Shown here in pieces: positions 30,877-42,532 of a stretch of DNA of 64,000 nucleotides; the first letter of the stretch is position 1, and each line of letters starts with the position of its first letter. The stretch lies in the NCBI GenBank assembly GCA_036365455.1, contig JAWQUS010000030.1, positions 496,001 through 560,000 of the forward strand. Reading direction: 5' to 3'. The stretch comes from Macrosoma leucophasiata. Its lineage: Eukaryota; Arthropoda; Insecta; Lepidoptera; Hedylidae. The notes beneath the pieces are model-generated. The model made no database searches, was not told the origin of the DNA, and saw nothing but the letters and a program-made list of their open reading frames with translations. A program made the translations under genes and the position numbers.

Positions 30877-31056
30877 ATTATACGAGTAAATGCGAAAGTA
30901 ATTCTGTCTGTCTGTCTGTTACCTTTTCACGTCCAAACGACTGAACCGATTTTAATCAAATTTGGTACAGAGATAGAGCTGACTTTGAGAAAAAACATAG
31001 GCTACTTAGTAAATTTTAAAACGACTACGCGGGCGAATCCGCCGGTAACAGCAAGT
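30877..31056 (+). mobile_element. LEP1-like non-autonomous Helitron
   Basis: ATGCGAAAGTAATTCTGTC, a (CTGT)n run, CGACTGAACCGATTTTAATC, AAATTTGGTACAGAGATAG and the end CGGGCGAATCCGCCGGTAAC AGCAAGTA. Body and microsatellite match the lepidopteran LEP1 pattern; CTAG is mutated to CAAG. Confidence 0.7.
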
Positions 31057-31575
31057 AATATATACATTCGAAAAAATTGGTCACTTAAGGAAGTTATGAA
31101 GTCGAAGGATTTAAATTTATCTATAAAAAGGAAGGTGTTCAACACATGTATCTTGCCTTGTTTAACTTACGGATGTGAGACATGGGCACTTGCAAAGCAA
31201 CTTAGAAACAAACTTGAATACTGCCAAAGATCCATGGATCGTAGCATGAGAGGAACACACTAAAAGGACAAAGTAAGAAATGAACAACTAAGGGCTAAGA
31301 CTAAAGTGACGGATATCCTAACCCGAATTGACCAGCTTAAGTGGAGATGGACAGGACACATGTTGAAAGAGAAATAAGAAAAATTGAGTAAAATCATCAC
31401 ATACTGCTACCCCAGAAATACCAAAAGAATCAGAGGTAAACAATTAAGAAGATGGGAGGACGAATTAAAGCTCACAGCGAACTGGAGACGAGTGGCTCGT
31501 GATAGAGCCAAGTGGAAAAAGCTAGAGGAGGCCTTTGCCAGTAGGCATACTGAATTAAGGATCGGGAACAAGTAG
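31057..31575 (+). pseudogene. RTE-like retrotransposon C-terminal fragment
   Basis: One frame with in-frame TAA at 31261 and 31375: LTYGCETWALAKQLRNKLEY, DKVRNEQLRAKTKVTDILTR, LKWRWTGHMLKEK, RGKQLRRWEDELKLTA, NWRRVARDRAKWKKLEEAFA, RHTELR. This is the domain after the reverse transcriptase of RTE-type elements. Its left edge abuts the Helitron-like end and its right edge is an LA insertion; the remainder appears at 33126. Confidence 0.85.
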
Positions 31576-31576
31576 T

Positions 31577-31925
31577 TCAAGTGAATGGAGTAAAATCTCA
31601 AGGTGCAAAGACAGGAATGGGTGTCCCACAGGGCTCAATATTAGGACCATTTCTGTTTTTAGTCTACGTTAATGATTTACTTCATTTGATGCCTAACAGT
31701 ATGCCCAAAATAATTTTATTTGCAGACGATACTTCAATAATCCAGATTACGATACTGTAAATAAGGTCATAGGAGAAGTACATAAATGGTTTACTGTCAA
31801 TAATCTTGCACTGAATAGTAAAAAAATCAAATTTATCCGTTTTACCCTCCTTAATGTAAAAAGTAAAGAAGGATACATTTTTATAAACAATAACAAAATT
31901 CAATTTGTTGATGACGCTACCTTCT
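31577..31925 (+). pseudogene. LA reverse transcriptase fragment
   Basis: [37 protein letters not shown] then a frameshift near 31745, then VHKWFTVNNLALNSKK and DDATFLGITLDSKLQWGPHI. The FADD catalytic box is intact but the N-terminal fingers are missing. Confidence 0.85.
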
Positions 31926-32557
31926 TGGGAATAACGCTTGACTCGAAGTTACAATGGGGACCACATATTAGGCAGTTAGCGAAATGTCTGAGTGCCGCAG
32001 CTTATGCTGTTCGAAAAATAAGGCAATTAACTGATATAGACACTGCAAGACTTGTTTATTTTAGCTATTTTCACAGTGTCATGTCCTATGGTATTTTGTT
32101 GTGGGGTCGAGCGGCTGACATACAATCAATTTTTGTATTACTGAAGAGGGCCATTAGAGCGATGTATAACTTACGTAGTCGTGATTCTTTGAAAGAACTA
32201 TTTAAAGAAATAAATATAATGACAGTCCCTTGCCATTACATCTATGAAAATATACTTTTCGCGAGGAAAAATCTACATCTGTTTGATAAAATCTCCGATA
32301 GGCATAGTTATAATACGAGGAATAAGAACAAGTTGTCTCTGCCAAGTTTTCGACTGACGAAAACTAATATATCTTTCCTAAAATATAGTGTAGAATTTTA
32401 TAACAAGATCCCATCCGGGATTGCTGAACTCACCGATGGTAAATTCAAAGCATTAACTAAACGCACTCTATGTAAAAAGGCTTACTATAAACTCGAGGAC
32501 TATCTCAAGGATAGAAATGTTTGGCGAAATGCTGATCTAGCTCCACAAGGGTGTTAA
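31925..32557 (+). pseudogene. LA C-terminal domain, copy 2
   Basis: 210 residues, nearly identical to 8758-9347 (single changes such as LK/QK in IFVL(L/Q)KRAIRAMY). Ends at a stop at 32557. The ATG used as start is internal to the polyprotein. Confidence 0.85.
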
Positions 32558-32630
32558 ATGTAATAATAAAAGTGTAATTTTGATATTATATTGTTAATTT
32601 TAAGCTTGTTTAAATTATGGGAAATTGTAA

Positions 32631-32900
32631 AAATATGCCTAAGAGATATTTTTAAAAGAGCCGACTGAGTTTTTTCCGGCAAGTTTTTCTCAGATCATAT
32701 TGGCCTTTGGAACTTTGCCGGTGAATGACAAAGAATGACTCTTTTTCTTTTCTTTTTACTCTATTTTAAAAATATGCCTAAGAGATATTTTTAAAAGAGC
32801 CGACAGAGTTTTTTCCGGCAAGTTTTTCTCAGATCATATTGGCCCTTGGAACTTTGCCGGTGAATGACAAAGAATGACTCTTTTTCTTTTCTTTTTACTC
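32631..32900 (+). repeat. tandem duplication in LA 3' UTR
   Basis: AAAAATATGCCTAAGAGAT ... CTTTTTCTTTTCTTTTTACT occurs twice, about 133 bases apart, with few differences (GACTGAG/GACAGAG, GGCCTTT/GGCCCTT). Copy 1 at 9420-9550 has one unit. Confidence 0.9.
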
Positions 32901-33125
32901 TTTGTTATCAGTTTGTAAAGGGGAAATGAGACATTCTACTGATATACCTACTTTTTACATTAGTTTTATCTTAGTGATATTCTAGACTTTACATATATTT
33001 TTTATCTTGTTTGACATGTATATCAATTGTTATTCACTTTAATTTATTTTGTTTGTTTTTGACGTGTCATAAGAGGTGCCTGTCACTCTAAATGAATAAA
33101 TGAGTTTCTGATTCTGATTCTGATT

Positions 33126-33176
33126 AAGAGACATACTTTAACTTGGAGACCTACAACAAACAATTCAGGATATAAA
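33126..33176 (+). pseudogene. RTE-like 3' remnant beyond LA
   Basis: In the frame of 31057-31575, AAGAGACATACTTTAACTTGG onward reads KRHTLTWRPTTNNSGYKGYNK and stop, followed by a TAATAAATAAATA tail, as expected for the end of an RTE-type protein. Confidence 0.6.
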
Positions 33177-33297
33177 GGCTATAATAAATAAATATTCTAT
33201 AATATTCATAATATACCAATATTATAAAGCTTATTACATTGTTGCACGCGGTAGTCTGAGGGACTAATTATTTGAATCGAAAAAGAAATTTATTTTT

Positions 33298-33378
33298 TAG
33301 ATGCGTTGCCGCTCCTGAGGTTTAAGTTGTTATAATTCTGTGCTAGAAATTACAGGGCCGTACATTATCATTACTGCT
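33298..33378 (-). repeat. R1 repeat fragment, reverse
   Basis: GATGCGTTGCCGCTCCTGAG, TCTGTGCTAGAAATTACAGG, GCCGTACATTATCA. Confidence 0.72.
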
Positions 33379-34029
33379 CCAGCAAAATTAGTTGTATTAG
33401 TATTATAAATAGAACAAAAACAGAAAAGAGGCAGACCGAAAAGTATCAGTAATTTAACCCCCCCAGTCAGCTCGCGAGAAAAATATGACAATTGATTTCA
33501 ATTTTATTGTTCGTTAGCCGCCGGCGGTCTCTCGTGTCTTGACGGTTTAAACATTGTGTAAATCACCGTATTTGCATATTGTTTGTCTTGAATTTTGAGA
33601 CGGATGGATAACACTTTATTATCAAAGAAGATACACCATGTCTTATTAATTGTACGTTAATTCCTCATGGTCCACAGGAAGTCTAGTCTTTCTAAAACTA
33701 CACAATGTAAACCTTTCTTTAAACCACCGCATCGAATTGCGGCCCTCATAATGAACAAATACGCTATCAATCAATCACAAACAGCGGTACGCAAACAGCG
33801 TTGATTGGATCTATTTGAACTATTCATTAGTTCGCTAAACAGTAATCATGTCGGCTGGAAATATTGAGGTCCAGTGATTTAATGTTGTATCATAACGCTG
33901 TTTGATTTAGTGATGGTGATTATGGGTTGACTTTTTAATTGGTGGATCATTTTTCATTGTTCAATCAATGACTGGAAATTCCTATTATTCCTGTTAGGAA
34001 GTAAAACTAAGGTCAAATTGGCTTAAATT
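33379..34029. other. no gene seen
   Basis: AT-rich; a C-run and GTTAGCCGCCGGCGGTC near 33515 only. Nothing recognised. Confidence 0.5.
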
Positions 34030-34232
34030 CATCATCGTCATCATTTCATCCAAAAAACTTCCACTGCTGAACAAAGGCCTTCCCAAAGAATGCCACAACG
34101 AACGGTCCTGGGCCGCCCTCATCCAGCGATTGCCCGCGACCTTCACCAGGTCGTCGGTCCAAGAAGAGTTCTGGAGTGGCGACCGCGTATCGGAAGACGA
34201 AGCTTAGGCAGGCCCCCCACGAGGCTTAAATT
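34030..34232 (-). mobile_element. RTE-like LINE 3' end
   Basis: Minus-strand words FVVAFFGKAFVQQWKFFG and RRPGEGRGQSLDEGG-like out-of-frame readings match the usual VKVAGNRW ... GKAFVQQW ending of these elements. A (GAT)n-type tail ATCATCGTCATCATTT follows at 34031, typical of RTE tails. Confidence 0.7.
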
Positions 34233-36361
34233 AATGCTAGTTATTTGGGTAAGATAAATGTTTAAAAGTGAAGTTATTTCTGAAAATTTCCAATTTCGGA
34301 CATAATGATATTATATAAAATATAATATAAAATTTTAGCTAACCAGCTACCTACATAGTATTTAAATAAAATTGAAAAATGTCAAAATATTCAAAAATAT
34401 TTAGTCTCAATTCAAAAAATCACATTTTTTGTTGTCTGCGGACTTGTATAGGCGGCTCGTTTTGAGACGGCACCAGTAAACTTCACCGGGCAATCGGCGC
34501 GCGCAGAGGGCGTTAAAAGTTTGCGCAGTTGCCTAAGGAAAAGCCGTGAGGATCCGAACCTAGTCTTAGAGCGTTACGGAGGTCTGATTTTTCGAGAAAA
34601 ATATCATAAAACGACTTATTGCTAACTCCCTTGTGACTAGGGCTAATTAACTCCAATTTGATCCTAGATTTAGCTTTTGAGATGAATAGCAGCAATTTCA
34701 AGTCACCCTGTATGTTCGATTGGCGTGCTAGGTTGTTTAAAAGTAAAGTTCGGAATAAGCTGAGAGACAGAAAGAAGCTAAATCACATAAATGCTTACTC
34801 GGAATTATTTATTAAATTTATTTTATCGGAATTCGCAATAACACATGCGAAGGAAGTCCAGTGGTACTCGTACATTTAGAAATGAAAATAATGTATAAAA
34901 ACACACAATAATAACATTGATTCCTTAGAGAATCATGATAAAATGTAGGTGTATTATTTGATTTTACTTTCTCATCATAAAAGAAATACCTACCCATTCT
35001 TTAACAATTCATTGGTAGAGATTCAACGGGTACATAACATTGTTGAGACATCACATGCTCCTTTTTATATTCAGGTTATATGTATGTAAAGAAATACTAT
35101 TTCTTTCTTCGCACTCTGTGTGTTCACTTACCATGAAGTTTGGTTATAGTTTTTAACTTTTTAATTGTCTGATTTTAAAGAAGAAACGAATTCAGAATGT
35201 CAGATGACAGATTTAAATATGAGTTGATTGACAATTGGATAATCAATGAAAATTTTAATATTATATTATTTTATGTTTTAAAAGTGAAAGAATAAACTTT
35301 CATTGTCGTTTCTTCTTTACAGGTTTGAGTTCATATTGTTTTATATTACCTAAATAAAATAGTCTCTGTATAAAAAAAACTAACAATAAATCTTCTTTAC
35401 AGCAACACAAGGTTTATTTCTTTCATGTAGTAAAACAGACTTATATGTATTATATGTCTTTGCAAAAACAACTCGATGAAGAACAAATGAAACCTGAAAA
35501 TAATGTCATCCTTTTATGAATTTTTCTTTTTATGCGGTTATTCCGTTATAATTTACATATCGTACCATTACGATCCTCAATAAGATAGTCATAAAACATT
35601 TTCATAAAACATAGTACATTTCTTGCTTCTTAGAGATCTTTGATAGTAGCCATCTTTGAAAACAGAACAGCCTGTCGTTAACTTTCAAGATTTAGAATTC
35701 TTTCATTCATTTGGTAATAGTACATTTTTCTTGTAATAGGTCAAATTACAAAACAAAAGTGAACAATTCATACATTGATTGATATATCACATTAAATCTT
35801 TAAAATAAAATAAATAATTGTCTAATTAATTTCTAAGAAGCATCAACAGAATGTTCTGTTCTCTCTTGTACAAACGGACAAGATAAGACCAAACGAAAGA
35901 AATAGCATAATACTTATGTTTTCAGAAACTCTATTAAAACACAAACTCTACATGTAAACCAGATGAAACGAACACAACATAATCTCGTATAGCTAAACCT
36001 AAGCAAAACCCCATTCTAATCGACGGTTATGCAAAACGTATAAAGTAATTTCTGGAATATTGCAGCACGGTTGGACGTTAGACAGTAACAGTAAAGCCGT
36101 GCCGGCTGGGATGACGCCAAACTGAGATATATGATATCGACACACGAAAGAGGATAGAGGTGCTTACGTTTTGGATGTGTCCTGTATACTATTATCGATA
36201 ACGGACAGAAATTGTAAATTTTGTCTTAAATCTCTATACGAAATTTTTTAACAACTCAATAGAAAATATTTATTTACATAAAAGCCATTTCAGTAGTCAT
36301 ATTTTTACTTCTTATAATTTAAGAACGGCTGGACCGATTTTTGTGTTTATGGATTCGCGTG
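34233..36361. other. 2.1 kb AT-rich DNA without recognised genes or repeats
   Basis: The largest repeat-poor stretch. The 73-residue ORF at 34658-34879 (RLFKSKVRNKLRDRKKLNHI) is basic with no family recognised and no visible splice context. 35300-35410 repeats TTCTTTACAG-ended pieces. Could include distal regulatory sequence; nothing can be shown. Confidence 0.45.
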
Positions 36362-36552
36362 CCTGCGCATGTCGGGCCACGCGCAGTGTAGGATTCCGTA
36401 GTTTTAAGGTTTGATTAATGCACTGAATAAGAGTTGTTCAAAAATTTCGAGTATTAGGTACATTTGGTCGACTATTACTCGCAGACGGACAGACAGACAG
36501 ACGGACAAGGCGAAATTGTAAGGGTTCCTTGTTTACTACGGAACCCTAAAAA
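36362..36552 (+). mobile_element. AGGGTTCC-type element, internally deleted
   Basis: GCGCAGTGTAGGATTCCGTAG left end, ACATTTGGTCGACTATTACT, (GACA)n, TAAGGGTTCCTTGTTTACTA CGGAACCCTAA right end. Same ends as 22845-23468 but only about 190 bp. Confidence 0.65.
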
Positions 36553-36711
36553 AAGGATAAAAAACGTGTGTGTACTTACGCACGCAGCTAAGAAGTTATA
36601 CTTCTGTATAGTAACAATTCAATACATCAGAAATAAAACAAAACGACAAAAAGTTTAGCAACTAACTTCAGACTGTTGATTTTATCTGTCGGTGTGCGGG
36701 CGCAACTTTAA

Positions 36712-36872
36712 AATTCACTATATACAGCCCCACACTAGCTATAAACGTGTGTCATAGTTGCCGTTCTTCAAACACAACACACACACAAACACCCAGATCC
36801 AAAACAAATATATATACCCGTGAGCCTCGGTTCAACCGGTCATCACACACCGCTGGACCAACTGGCTTGTCT
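36712..36872 (-). mobile_element. S1 tRNA-derived SINE, degraded
   Basis: CAGCCCCACACTAGCTATAA, AACACCCAGATCCAAAACAA, CACACCGCTGGACCAACTGG. Part of the T arm is missing. Confidence 0.7.
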
Positions 36873-36960
36873 AAGCGTAGGCAGGCCTCCTACGAGGTGG
36901 ACCGACGACCTTGAAAGTCGCGGGCAACCGCTGGAATGAAGACCGTTGGTTGTAGCAATT
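36873..36960 (+). mobile_element. RTE-like LINE scrap
   Basis: TAGGCAGGCCTCCTACGAGG TGGACCGACGACCTTGAAAG reads RRPPTRWTDDLESRGQPLE, the same C-terminal domain as at 34030-34232, on the opposite strand. Immediately follows the S1 head. Confidence 0.65.
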
Positions 36961-37532
36961 TTTGAACCGTTCGTTTTAGCAAGACTTTTGTTCAGAAGTC
37001 GGCACCTTACCGCTTAAATCTGAAATAAAATTGTTTTTACAGATAATTTGTTTCGGAAACACGTAGATTTTGTTTGCTAAACAGTGCGCATGAGCAATTA
37101 TTTCTCAGTAAAGTTAAAGTACAGCGGATTAATTGTTGAAATTAATTATTATTCAAGACAAGACTGTTCGGGTAATCCTTATAACAGAAACATGAGACAC
37201 GTGTGCTGACTGTTCATATTGATAACAACTTGCTACATAATCCTTAAGTTTCTTCAGTATTACCTTAATTTCTTATGACTGAAGTTTAATAAAAGTACAA
37301 TACCTGTTAGTTAAAGATTGTGCAGCTGAACATACTTATTCAATTCATAATTACTGTAGAAAGCTATAAGAAACACTGTTTTGTTATGAACAGCTTTCAG
37401 CTAACGAGTATTTTTACTTGTTTCAGTATAGCTTAAGTTTTGCAACTTTGTATAGAGACACGGGAGTAATTGATATAAACAAATAAATCATATGATTGTT
37501 CACGTTAAAAAACAAACAATTGAGAATCGGAA
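36961..37532. other. no gene seen
   Basis: AT-rich, no repeats recognised. Confidence 0.5.
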
Positions 37533-37846
37533 GCGCGCATGGCCTCGCGGCTGGTGTAGATCTTACGCGATCTTCTCGGTTTAGGCGATACGGGCGCGGT
37601 CGGATGTGTGATGGGTGACCGCTAGTGGCAAATTAAAATGCTCGTTTCCGTGCTTCGGAGGGCACGTTAAGCCGTCGGTCCCGGTTGCTACCCATAGATA
37701 GCAGTCGTTAAACTTTGTCGGGGCCTTATGAAACAAATCCCTTTAAAACAAACATCCGACAGCGGGTTGGCCACTACCCCGTATCCCCGCCAACCCGAAT
37801 TGGAGTAGCGTGATGGAGTAAACTCCAGGCCCCGCGGCGAGCCTGT
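37533..37846 (+). mobile_element. 5S-rRNA-derived SINE (SINE3-like), complete-looking
   Basis: 5S-like head (CTTCTCGGTTTAGGCGATAC, GGGCGCGGTCGGATGTGTGA, TGGGTGACCGCTAGTG), then CGTGCTTCGGAGGGCACGTT, AAGCCGTCGGTCCCGG, CCCGCCAACCCGAATTGGAG, TAGCGTGATGGAGTAAACTC and a TTTATTTATTTAT tail. The head would supply an internal Pol III promoter. Confidence 0.78.
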
Positions 37847-37927
37847 TTATTTATTTATCTTTTCTTTTTGTTACAAAATAATTAACAAATGATGTAACCA
37901 ATGGCGGACTGAATGCTCCATTCTCTA

Positions 37928-38045
37928 CCTGTTGACATCTCCGGGCACATTACCAAACTCCGAGGTACTAGGAAACTTCCAGAAAATAGAAAAATCCCAA
38001 TAGAACCCGAGACAAAGGATTTCTCACGGCTACTGAGGCAGTTCA
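37928..38045 (-). mobile_element. S2 SINE fragment
   Basis: GACATCTCCGGGCACATTAC, AACTTCCAGAAAATAGAAAA, ATCCCAATAGAACCCGAGAC. Confidence 0.68.
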
Positions 38046-38576
38046 CATTGTAATTAAGTTACATCATATTGTTGTAAACTCAACAATCACCACATCCACA
38101 ATTCCCTCATCCACGTCACACCGAAGACACGATACGTACCCCTATATAATCTGCACGAATAATGTGTTCGATATGATTTGCCCAAGATTATCTTCATAGA
38201 CCAAATATCCCCTAATCCTATTATGATTGGCACAGGGTTCAATGTGAGGAATTAATCGGTTTAAAATGATAACGGTACTTTTGTTTCGGATAACGGAATA
38301 TCGGATTGGTTTTTAGTTAGTTCCGTTGATTTACGCCTATTGTTAGGGTTGATTTATATTTTTATAAATATAACATTGTAGTTTATTTTATTGTTGTTGA
38401 CGTCAGAACATGACGAATCTACCACCCAATAGTAGAGAAGAATTCTTCCGTTAAGATCAACCGAACGTAAGGTGGACTTAATGTAACTAAGGCAACCAGT
38501 GAGATACAACACTGTGTTGAGCATCTTCCTCAGGTCGTGATCATCACGTTCAGCAGTTGATAATGATGGTGTATGT

Positions 38577-38765
38577 GACGACCCGGTTAGTCCATTGGTC
38601 CAAGGGCCGCGGGTACGATCCCCGGACCGGGACAAATATTTGTATGGCCTACAGATATTTGTTTCGGGTCTGGGCGTTTGTGTATGCTTTGTATGTGTAC
38701 AACGGCACCCACGGCACAGGTTTATACCTACTGTGGGGCTGTGAGTGTAAGCGTATTTAAATGTT
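38577..38765 (+). mobile_element. S1 tRNA-derived SINE
   Basis: Head GACGACCCGGTTAGTCCATT GGTCCAAGGGCCGCGGGTAC with B-box-like GGGTACGATCCCCGG; body TATTTGTATGGCCTACAGAT, TTTCGGGTCTGGGCG, CTACTGTGGGGCTGTGAGTG. The overlapping minus ORF at 38354-38773 is chance. Confidence 0.8.
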
Positions 38766-38805
38766 TTGAGCAATTATGCGGTCGCTCAAAACAATGATTA
38801 CATTT

Positions 38806-38966
38806 TTTTTTATGTAATGGAAGTGGCAAACAAGCATGCAGTTCACATTGATGTTAAGTGATGACTGCAGCCTATAGACACCCACACGAAGACCAAGGTC
38901 AAAATGCAGATGCGTTACCACTCCTGAGGCCTACGGTGTTTTGCCTCTGTGCCGGAAATTACAGGC
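38806..38966 (-). repeat. R1 repeat, 3' part, reverse
   Basis: TTTTTTTATGTAATGGAAGT, GGCAAACAAGCATGCAGTTC, GATGACTGCAGCCTATAGAC, GTGCCGGAAATTACAG. Confidence 0.87.
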
Positions 38967-39044
38967 CTGGAGTTTGATCCCTACACAAATATTACAATAG
39001 GGCTTTATGTACCTGTAATACGAGGCTGTAATTGAAAAAAAAAT

Positions 39045-39195
39045 GTGTGTGTGTATGCATCTTCACGCCAAGTTTCTTACGGAGTAGGCAGAGAATGCGG
39101 AGCGCTAGATATCCCGGTCCTGACACACCTCCCGTGCTTCTTCTACGTTCATTATTCTATTCATCGTACATGCACGCCGATTCCTAAACTAATCC
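39045..39195 (-). mobile_element. RX 3' end fragment
   Basis: GTATGCATCTTCACGCCAAG, GTAGGCAGAGAATGCGGAGC, ATCCCGGTCCTGACACACCT, TACATGCACGCCGATTCCTA. Matches 8405-8545. Confidence 0.85.
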
Positions 39196-39385
39196 TAAAA
39201 GAAAATAATTATAAAGATTACTGAAATAGAATAAACCATTGGATAAAATTGGTCCATTATTTTAATAACTGAATCATGCTCAGCTAATTTGAATACATTG
39301 AATTTCCAAAATTATCTGAGATCAGAGATCTTTCCGTTTTATCTGAGAGAGTCTTTCCGTTGAACGAACTGCAGAAATAGCCTGT

Positions 39386-40105
39386 GTGGAGCTTGAGCGC
39401 TTGATTATTGTGTCCGTATACAGACCTCTAAGTGGATGTTATGAATGTTTTGAAAAAAATTTTGAAGTTGTACTAAACAATTTAACTGCTTCAAAAAAAC
39501 GTGTCATTATTTGCGGCGATTTCAATATAAATTTATTGGAGGAAACTCCCACAACTGTGAGGTTTAAATCTTTACTTATGTCATTCAATCTGCATAATTT
39601 GTTCTCAGAACCTACTGGAATTACACAGAACTCAGCGACATGCATAGACAATATTTTTATCGATTTTGAACCAACACATAAAAATATTTTGACTGAATTA
39701 AGCTCCGATCACTGTGGTCAGTTAGTTTCCTTCTGTGGTCAATTACATAATGATAAAAATAAACGAGTAATAGTATTTGTTCCTATCAATGCGAAGCGAA
39801 TTAAGAAATTCAGAGAAAATATTGTCCCAAAACTTGCAAACATGCAACACCATTACGATCCTAACATATTATACAATGACTTTTTTGCCACAATTTTAAC
39901 AGAATATAATTTAGTTTTTACCAATAAGACAATAAACGTAAGAAGTCATAAGTCGTTCAATGAATGGGCGACGGTTGGAATACATAAGAGATTGTATGAC
40001 CTGTATGGAGAAAAGTCATATAATCACACAAATTCGTTTAAAAATCATGTTAAATTATATTCGAAAATATTCAAGAAAGTGTGTTTTGCAGCCAAGGCAC
40101 TGTGA
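39386..40105 (+). pseudogene. LB endonuclease fragment
   Basis: VSVYRPLSGCYECF, VIICGDFNINLLEETPTTVR, NSATCIDNIFIDF and LSSDHCGQLV are motifs of the APE-type endonuclease that nicks target DNA. The first motif (NIQG) is lost by truncation. The 67-bp deletion causes the stop at 40105. Confidence 0.87.
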
Positions 40106-41219
40106 AACTGGGAAACAAGCTGAACGCAACTCTGATTTTAAATTAATAATTGACAATAAACATGTTACTACTGACGAAGAAGTTGCTTTAGCATTTGAAA
40201 CATTCTTTGCTAATATTCCAGTTTCTTTGACTGGAGACCTCATTTCATCGCCTATCGTCGCCGAATCATTATTGAAAAAAAATGTACATCAAAGTAAAAC
40301 TATATTTAATTTTAAGTTAGTTAATACTGCGGATGTTATACATGCCTTTAAGTCTATTAATATTAAGAACACAACTGATTTATGGGGCTTATCTGTAATA
40401 GTTGCATATGAAATAATGGATGTGATTGCACCTTACCTAGCGGCTATGTTTAATAATAGTATTGTAAGTGGTATATTTCCTGATCTAATGAAACATAGTA
40501 AAGTTATTCCATTATTTAAATCCGGTAGTACAAGTGACCTCACAAACTTTAGACCAATTTCTGTACTACCTGTCTTATGTAAAATTTTTGTAAAACTCAT
40601 TTTAATTCAACTACTTGCACACTTTAACCATCATAAGCTTTTACATTGTCGACAGTTTGGATTTACTAGGGGTCTTTCAACTACCGATGCAGGTGTTGAA
40701 CTTGACAAACACATTTTTAAAGCTTTGGAAAAATCACGAAATGCACTAGGGGTATTCTGTGACTTATCTAAGGCATTTGATTGCGTTCAGCATGAAACAT
40801 TGGTCAGAAAGTTATATCACTACGGCCTTCGAGATACCGCTCTCGAGCTTTTGACTTCATATTTAAACAATAGAAATATGTGTGTTGATGTAAATGGGAC
40901 AAAATCTCCCGGGACTTCAATGGATATGGGGGTCCCACAGGGCTCTATTTTAGGGCCATTTCTTTTCTTAGTCTATATTAATGACTTACCCTACATTATC
41001 AATGATGGCCAAGAGATGGAATTGTTTGCTGATGATACTTCTTTAGTGTTCAAAATTAAAAGACAGGAGGTAGATTTTGACTGTGTAAACAATACTCTCT
41101 CTAATATAGAACATTGGTTTAGCGCCAATAACCTTTCGTTAAATAGCAGTAAGACAAAATGTATTAAATTTACTACTCCCAACGTAAAACAGGTTGAAAC
41201 AAATGTTAAGATAAATTAG
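40105..41219 (+). pseudogene. LB reverse transcriptase, nearly complete
   Basis: Continues the polyprotein in the next frame: [94 protein letters not shown]. Stops at a TAG (41217-41219) where copy 1 has GAG. The catalytic FADD is intact. The ATG at 39960 is not a real start. Confidence 0.88.
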
Positions 41220-41445
41220 GAAGTATTGGAGATCGTAGAGTCCACGGTATTTCTTGGCGTTACCGTGGATGCTAAATTGCAATGGGGTCCCCATATTGCC
41301 AAATTTGCTAGTAGACTTAGCTCGGCAGCATTTGCTGTGAAAAAAATTAGACTATTAACAGACGTCGAGACGGCTCGCCTTGTTTATTTTAGTTATTTTC
41401 ACAGCATAATGTCCTATGGCATTTTGCTATGGGGCAATTAATTAA
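41220..41445 (+). pseudogene. LB C-terminal domain, truncated
   Basis: Same frame as the reverse transcriptase past the TAG: STVFLGVTVDAKLQWGPHIA, SAAFAVKKIRLLTDVETARL, MSYGILLWGN, cut by the deletion at about 41438. Copy 1 lacks five of the bases present here (near 62913). Confidence 0.85.
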
Positions 41446-41765
41446 AAGAGCTCTTACTGAGTTTGTTGGGTAGCGGAGTTCTTCTTAGTAGTGACTGCAC
41501 ATGGAACTCTGCTAAGTGAACAACATTGATCTTGACGAATAAGTTTTTCTTTTTCTTCATTTATTATAATTGAATGAATTGAAAAATTTTATGATTATTA
41601 TGTTTTAACCAAGTAGTTTAATTTCTAATTTTTAATTTACTTTTAATATATGATTTCGCTTTTACTGTATATAATGGTTATTCGCTCTAGGTAGTTTATG
41701 ATTTATTGACGTTTTGAAAGTATCTGTAAAGATCTATTCGAAATAAAAAAATATTTCTATCCTCT

Positions 41766-42299
41766 TAATAATCAAATCCAAGGCAATTTTTATTACGAAA
41801 AAAAAATCAACATTAATTTCCGAAGCGAATAATCGAATAAGAAAAATGTAAATTTGCTTTAACGAAGCGAATCTATTTTTATTTGGCCTCACCCTTCTAT
41901 TTGACCGTTGGCGTAAACATTGACCAAATACTTCCGTTGTTTGGCACACGAATTCTAACTTTAACACTTTGGGATACAGGTATATAGGATAGAATTGGTA
42001 AGTTGGTAGTGTTACGAGGGTTTCTTGAGTATTTTTATACTTGTTTCGTCTGCGGCGTCTGATGGTACAGAGTTGATAGTACTGCCGAGAACGGTTTACC
42101 TTTGATTCACAAACAGGAAGCGGATGAGACTGTTGGATTGTAAAATAGATAGTTGTGATGCGACTTGCTTTTGGAGAACATTATTTTGTTTTCAGTTTTG
42201 TTAGTTTTAGTTTTTACAAAGAAAACATGGATTAACTAGTGAAGTAGAAGTGGCTTACGTTAGTTATTGATAATGAAGCTGATAATTATGTTATGAAAA
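41766..42299. other. no gene seen
   Basis: AT-rich; the minus ORF at 41734-41967 has no motifs. Confidence 0.5.
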
Positions 42300-42344
42300 C
42301 ACACATTTCGTTCATCCAGATATGCTGCTAACCTAATTCTTGTA

Positions 42345-42532
42345 TTTTTCTATTTTGTTCTGTTTTTTTACTGCACCTGTTTATTATACGTATTCACGAC
42401 ATGTATGATGAGGAAGACACTGAAGCCTGTAACACAGCTATGCTATCACAGGCTACAGGGCTTCTTGGAATTTTTGTGCCACTTAAGTACGATCAATAAA
42501 AAACTTATTTTGTTGTTGTTTTGTTGTTAATT
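42345..42532 (+). mobile_element. LINE 3' end inserted in T1 arm
   Basis: TATTATACGTATTCACGACA, TGAGGAAGACACTGAAGCCT, ACAGGCTACAGGGCTTCTTG, AAGTACGATCAATAAAAAAC and a (TTG)n tail. Flanking TAATTCTTGTA / TTAATTTTTAT suggest a target duplication of about 10 bases. Confidence 0.65.

Larger units (their letters stand above)
31576..33125 (+). mobile_element. LA Jockey-like LINE, copy 2
   Basis: 1.55 kb: partial reverse transcriptase, C-terminal domain, 3' UTR with an internal tandem duplication, and a tail GAGTTTCTGATTCTGATTCT. 5'-truncated. Inserted in the RTE-like fragment: RTE coding stops at 31575 and resumes at about 33126. Confidence 0.88.
39344..41765 (+). mobile_element. LB Jockey-like LINE, copy 2 (deleted)
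   Basis: Starts inside the endonuclease (GAGTCTTTCCGTTGAACGAA, equivalent to about 60937) and ends near TTCGAAATAAAAAAATATTT. Compared with 60225-64000 it lacks 9 bp near 39989, about 67 bp near 40103, and about 0.8 kb after 41438 covering the rest of the C-terminal domain and part of the 3' UTR. Confidence 0.9.
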
